A DNA stretch of 64,000 bases. Source: Kitasatospora atroaurantiaca. GTDB lineage: Bacteria; Actinomycetota; Actinomycetes; Streptomycetales; Streptomycetaceae. The position numbers and the translations under genes are program-made. A model generated the notes under the pieces. That model saw only the letters and a program-made list of their open reading frames with translations, had not been told where the DNA came from and ran no database searches. Positions 60,413-64,000 of this stretch are shown here, one piece after another (within the stretch, counting starts at the first letter, position 1; every line of letters begins with the position of its first letter). The stretch is from assembly GCF_007828955.1 (NCBI RefSeq), contig NZ_VIVR01000001.1, positions 806,001-870,000 on the forward strand. The letters are read 5' to 3'.

Positions 60413-63103
60413 TCACATCATGCCGAGGTCCCGCGCGCGGCGGACCGCCTCGCTGCGGCGGGTGACGGAGAGCTTGCGGTAGATGCTCTTCAGGTGTGTC
60501 TTGACCGTGTTGGCGGACAGATAGAGGTTCGCCGCTATCTCCTCCGTGGTGAGCATCTGCGCGGCCTCTCGCAGCACCTCGCTCTCCCGCTCACTGAGCG
60601 CCTCGACCAGCAGCGGCAGCTGCTCGTGCGCTCCCGTCCGCTTACCCGCCCCCGGAAGCCAGCTGTGCGCTCTCGCCAGCTGGGGCTCGCGACGGACCAC
60701 CTCTCGTAACCACGGACCGCTCTCGGTGAACACCCGCCGCAGCTCCTCCGGCCTGGCCAGGACGAGCGCCTCGCGCAGCAGGCGGCAGGCCTCGTCCGGG
60801 TCGCCGCTCCCGGCGACGGCCTCGGCCCGCAGCAGGCATGCCCGTACCCGCCACGCCTCCGAGGCCTCCGCGCCCGCCGAGGCCGGATCGTCGGCGGGCA
60901 GGCCGGCCAGCATGTCCAGCGCACGCTCCGGCTGACCTCCCGCCACCAGCGCCCGCGCCGTGGCCACGGTGTGCTCGGGCCGGTCGGAAGCCCCGAGGTC
61001 GAGCACGTCCAGGGCGGCCGCCGCGTCGCCGTGCGCCAGATGTACGGCCGACCCGGCGATCGCCAGCTCGTCCGCCGCCCAGTCGGGCAGACACCGCGCG
61101 GAGGTGGAGCCCGCCTTCCCCAGCAGGGCGAGCGCGCCCTCCCGGTCGCCTGCGGCGGTCGCCAGCCGCGCCCCGATCACGGCGGACTCCACCGCCGCGA
61201 CGGGCTGCGGGAAGGTGCCGGCGGCGGCCGTCGCCAGGGTGAGTTCGGCGCGGGCGGTCTCCAGGTCGTCGTGCTCGGTGGCCACGCCCGCCAGGACCAG
61301 ATGGCCGAGCCCGGAGCGGCGCTCCGGTGGCAGCGCGGACCGCTCGGCGGCGGTGAGTGACCATCGCGCGTGCTGCTCCGCCCTGCGGAGCCGGCCCTGC
61401 AACAGCTCGACCATCGCCAGCGACCCCAGGGCATCGGTGAGCGGACACTCCAGCCCCGGCTGCCCGCACGCCTCGACCGCGGCGAGCAGGCGGCGTTCCG
61501 CGTCATCGAGCCGGCCGGCTCCGAGCTCGGCCGCACCGAGGCCGGTCATCAGCATGGCCGGGATCTCCGGATGCTCGTCGAGGCGCCGTTGGGGTACGTC
61601 CGGCAGCAGGCGGTCGGCCTCCCCGGCCTCCCGGCCGGCTTCCTCCGGATCGCCGGCCAGCCCGGCGGCGAGCATGCCCACGAAAGCCCGGCAGAGCCGC
61701 AGGGCCGGGCCTGCCGGCTCGAGGTGCTCGTCGGCGAGGCGCAGATCGGCTGCGCAGCCGTCGAGGTCGTGGTCGGCGAGCCGGCCGGCTGCCCTGACCA
61801 GGGCGGGAGCCGGGCCGTCCAGATCCTCGGGCATGGCCGAGAACGTCCGGCGCAGCTGTTCCGTGTCCAGGCCGGTGAAGAGCCGGCCGATCGCCAGATC
61901 ATCGACCAGGTGCCCTGCCGCGAACCGCCAGTCACCCGCCTCCGCGGCCTGCGCCACGGCGTCGGTGAGCCGGCCCGCCTCGGCGAACCAGCGTGCGGCC
62001 CGAGCCCTCAGCTCGGGCTCCAGCCCGGGCCTGCGGTGCCGCAGATGCGCGTGCAACACCTCGGCGAACAGGGGATGCAGCCGGTACCAGTCCGAGCCGT
62101 CCAGCCGTTCCAGGAAGGCGTTGGCGTGGGCGAGGTCGGCCAGGGCCCAGTCGGCGTCCTGACGGCCCGTCAGCACGTCGGCCAGGTCGGGGTGGATGCG
62201 GTCGGCGATGGAGGCCCGCAGCAGCAGCTCCTGCAGGGGCAGGGGCTGGGCGTCGAGCACCTCCGTGATCAGGTAGTCGGCGATCGTGGTGCGGTCGGTG
62301 GCGAACTGCCGGGCGAAGGTCTCCGGGTCGGCGCTCTGCTGCATGGCCAGGGCGACCAGGCGCAGGCCCGCCGCCCAGCCGTCGGTCCGTGCGGCCAACA
62401 GCCCGATCCCCTCCTCCGAGACCTCCAGTCCGTGTTCCTTGAGCAGCAGCGCGCTCTCCTCGCCGGTGAACCTCAGGTCCGCGTTCCTGATCTCGGTGAT
62501 CGCACCGGAGGCCCGGTAGAGGTGCAGCGGCAGCATGGGCTCGGTCCGGCTGGTGAGCACGAGACGGAGACCACCGCAGGCGTGCCTCAGGACGAAGTCC
62601 AGTCCCTCGGCCGTCTCCTGGGAGGGGACGGCGTCCAGCCGGTCCAGCACCAGGACGACCGGTTCGGGTGACGCCGCCAGAGCCTCGGCCAGATGGACGA
62701 GCAGCGATCGGTCCACCCCCTCGGCCCGCGCGGGGCGGCCCACCCTGGCCGGCAGGCGTACGCCGCTGCGGTGGAGCCCCTCGATGACGTAGGCCCAGAA
62801 GGCGCCCGGAGCGTCGCCGGGCTCCAGGGTGAGCCAGACGACCGGGCCGGGAGCCCGGCTCTCGGAGAGCCAGTGGGTGACGAGGACCGTCTTTCCCGCT
62901 CCCGCCGGACCGTTGACCAGGGTGAGCAGGGTGAGCGGGTCCTGCAGTCCTGCCGTCAGGCGTTCCAGCAGGGCCGGACGGCGGATGAGGATCTTCGGCA
63001 GCGCCGGGACGGCGAGCCTGGCGGCCAGCATCGGGTCGTCGGCGGGCGAGGGGCCCCGGTACTGCGAGGAGTCGGACGAGTCCGTCACCGGAGGGTTCTG
63101 CAT
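60413..63103 (-). CDS. LAL-family (MalT-like) LuxR regulator
   Basis: An 896-residue large ATP-binding LuxR-type regulator. The P-loop is LVNGPAGAGKTVLVTHW near residues 59-75, followed by the STAND NTPase (LVLDRLDAVPSQETAEG for Walker B). A long helical repeat region (about 380-820) and the C-terminal LuxR HTH (LSERESEVLREAAQMLTTEE then LSANTVKTHLKSIYRKLSVT) complete it. ATG 63103 is preferred; a GTG at 63151 is in frame. No antibiotic cluster is adjacent. It probably activates transcription on binding a small ligand. Confidence 0.9.
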   Translation of the reverse strand: MQNPPVTDSSDSSQYRGPSPADDPMLAARLAVPALPKILIRRPALLERLTAGLQDPLTLLTLVNGPAGAGKTVLVTHWLSESRAPGPVVWLTLEPGDAPGAFWAYVIEGLHRSGVRLPARVGRPARAEGVDRSLLVHLAEALAASPEPVVLVLDRLDAVPSQETAEGLDFVLRHACGGLRLVLTSRTEPMLPLHLYRASGAITEIRNADLRFTGEESALLLKEHGLEVSEEGIGLLAARTDGWAAGLRLVALAMQQSADPETFARQFATDRTTIADYLITEVLDAQPLPLQELLLRASIADRIHPDLADVLTGRQDADWALADLAHANAFLERLDGSDWYRLHPLFAEVLHAHLRHRRPGLEPELRARAARWFAEAGRLTDAVAQAAEAGDWRFAAGHLVDDLAIGRLFTGLDTEQLRRTFSAMPEDLDGPAPALVRAAGRLADHDLDGCAADLRLADEHLEPAGPALRLCRAFVGMLAAGLAGDPEEAGREAGEADRLLPDVPQRRLDEHPEIPAMLMTGLGAAELGAGRLDDAERRLLAAVEACGQPGLECPLTDALGSLAMVELLQGRLRRAEQHARWSLTAAERSALPPERRSGLGHLVLAGVATEHDDLETARAELTLATAAAGTFPQPVAAVESAVIGARLATAAGDREGALALLGKAGSTSARCLPDWAADELAIAGSAVHLAHGDAAAALDVLDLGASDRPEHTVATARALVAGGQPERALDMLAGLPADDPASAGAEASEAWRVRACLLRAEAVAGSGDPDEACRLLREALVLARPEELRRVFTESGPWLREVVRREPQLARAHSWLPGAGKRTGAHEQLPLLVEALSERESEVLREAAQMLTTEEIAANLYLSANTVKTHLKSIYRKLSVTRRSEAVRRARDLGMM

Positions 63104-63310
63104 GAGGTCACCGGATTCACGGGAGGCTTCATGATCAGGCCACCCCTCCACTCAACCGCCGCAGCCCGGTGATCACCAGTTGCGGCCGTCCGCCCGACGA
63201 CGCGTCTCACCCGATACGGGTGGTGCACCGGGACGGGCGGCGCGGTCACCGTGGAATCACCATCACGTGCCCACGAGCCGACCGCAGGAGACAACCGAAG
63301 GAGGCCGACG

Positions 63311-63721
63311 GTGGAGATCGCACTGCAACATCTGGCATCGGACTATCCGCTGCTCAACGCGTTCTGGACGATGTGCTGGTTCTTCCTCTGGATCCTCTGG
63401 TTCATGCTGCTGTTCCGGATCATCGTCGACATCTTCCGCGACTCCGCGCTGAACGGCTGGGGCAAGGCCGGCTGGCTGGTCTTCGTCGTCATCCTGCCCT
63501 TCCTCGGGGTCTTCGTGTACCTGATCGCCCGGGGCTCGGGCATGGGCGAACGTGACCTGCGCCAGGCACAGAAGAGCGAGGAGGCGTTCCGCTCCTACGT
63601 ACGGGAGGCCGCCGGCCCGCCCAGCACCACGGATGAGCTGGCACGCCTCGCCGAACTGAAGGCGAGCGGCCACATCACCGACGAGGAGTACGAGCGCGCC
63701 AAGGCCAAGATTCTGGCCTGA
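63311..63721 (+). CDS. PLDc_N/SHOCT-domain membrane protein
   Basis: A 136-residue protein. Two TM segments (about 18-39 and 50-73, with GWGKAGWLVFVVILPFLGVF typical of PLDc_N) are followed by a soluble tail ending in a SHOCT motif (LARLAELKASGHITDEEYER). GTG 63311 is the start. Its role is unknown; SHOCT domains often mediate oligomerisation. Divergent from the LAL gene. Confidence 0.87.
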   Translation: MEIALQHLASDYPLLNAFWTMCWFFLWILWFMLLFRIIVDIFRDSALNGWGKAGWLVFVVILPFLGVFVYLIARGSGMGERDLRQAQKSEEAFRSYVREAAGPPSTTDELARLAELKASGHITDEEYERAKAKILA

Positions 63722-63732
63722 GAGGACAAGCT

Positions 63733-63772
63733 CCGGCCGGTCCCCGCCCTTCCTGGGGCGGGGACCGGCCGG
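63733..63772. terminator. Bidirectional 17-bp hairpin terminator
   Basis: CCGGCCGGTCCCCGCCC (63733-63749) pairs perfectly with 63756-63772 across a 6-base loop. It serves the SHOCT gene and the convergent whiB-like gene. Confidence 0.87.
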
Positions 63773-63791
63773 GGCGTGTGCCGCGGGGTCG

Positions 63792-64000
63792 TCAGCGGGC
63801 GCCGGCGGTGTGCCGGGCCGGGCGGTCGGGCCGGGTACGCCGGGAGGGGGCCCGGCGCCGGGTGCGCGGGGCGCCGGCGGGGCCGAGCAGGGCCTGCCGT
63901 TCGTCCTCGGTCAGGCCGCCCCACACGCCGTACCGCTCGCGCGCCGCAAGGGCGTACTGGAGGCACTGGGCGCGGACCGGGCACCCGGCGCAGATCCGCT
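63792..64000 (-). CDS. WhiB-family Fe-S regulator (partial, 5' end outside window)
   Basis: The C-terminal 68 residues of a WhiB-like protein. The Cys motif ICAGCPVRAQC holds the last Fe-S ligands, followed by the G(V/I)WGG motif (YGVWGGLTEDERQALL) and a basic tail (RTRRRAPSRRTRPDRPARH). WhiB-like proteins are Fe-S regulators that act with sigma factors. The N-terminus lies outside the window, so the subgroup cannot be assigned. Confidence 0.9.
   Translation of the reverse strand, partial: RICAGCPVRAQCLQYALAARERYGVWGGLTEDERQALLGPAGAPRTRRRAPSRRTRPDRPARHTAGAR

Noticed and set aside
60413-63103. LAL regulator as the pathway regulator of an antibiotic cluster
   Set aside because: No polyketide, NRPS or other biosynthetic genes are in the window; the isolated P450 and SnoaL fragment do not make a cluster.

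Overview
The window is very GC-rich DNA with strong third-position GC, GTG/TTG starts and GGAGG-like ribosome sites. It carries a CYP157-type P450, a WhiB-family protein, DUF5709, a SpoIIE-type phosphatase and many LuxR/TetR/MarR/LysR regulators. This points to a Streptomyces or Kitasatospora chromosome, probably an accessory-rich arm. I see no tRNA, rRNA or CRISPR array.

Left part (1-27.3 kb). A leftward operon for CoA-dependent aromatic acid catabolism (CoA ligase, hotdog thioesterase, flavin hydroxylase cut by the window edge) faces an alpha/beta hydrolase and an orphan CYP157-type P450. An EamA exporter/LysR pair follows, then a small Trp-rich unknown divergent from a large HTH-NTPase-repeat protein. 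Next come two type-B carboxylesterases downstream of an oligopeptide ABC operon (dppB, a fused dppC-dppD, dppF, dppA), a tail-to-tail pair of PAP2 phosphatases, a secreted SurE nucleotidase, a SpoIIE-type phosphatase and a DrrAB-like ABC exporter. Four intergenic regions here share a palindromic motif around ACACGTGT.

Mobile part (27.5-43.2 kb). A degraded IS5-type element (28311-33795, inverted repeats recognisable) has its transposase gene split by a Tn554-like element (about 28960-33551) with tnpA, a frameshifted tnpB, tnpC and a small zinc-ribbon/L7-L12-like cargo gene. A membrane-anchored HTH/glycosidase-like protein and a secreted seven-blade propeller lectin follow. After the lectin comes a second, rearranged island: two inverted partial copies of another IS5-type element share an exact-length 365-bp block, one copy carries a group II intron in its transposase gene, and host genes (a SnoaL-like gene, an SDR gene, a second lectin gene) are trapped or truncated at the junctions.

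Right part (43.2-64 kb). This holds an MFS exporter with a divergent MarR regulator, an MMPL transporter, a two-component system, DUF5709, an FMN reductase, an orphan sugar-binding lipoprotein divergent from a secreted GH27 alpha-galactosidase with a DeoR regulator, a TetR regulator divergent from a GH1 protein lacking its acid/base Glu, a DinB protein, small unknowns, a large LAL-type LuxR regulator, a SHOCT membrane protein and the C-terminus of a WhiB protein.
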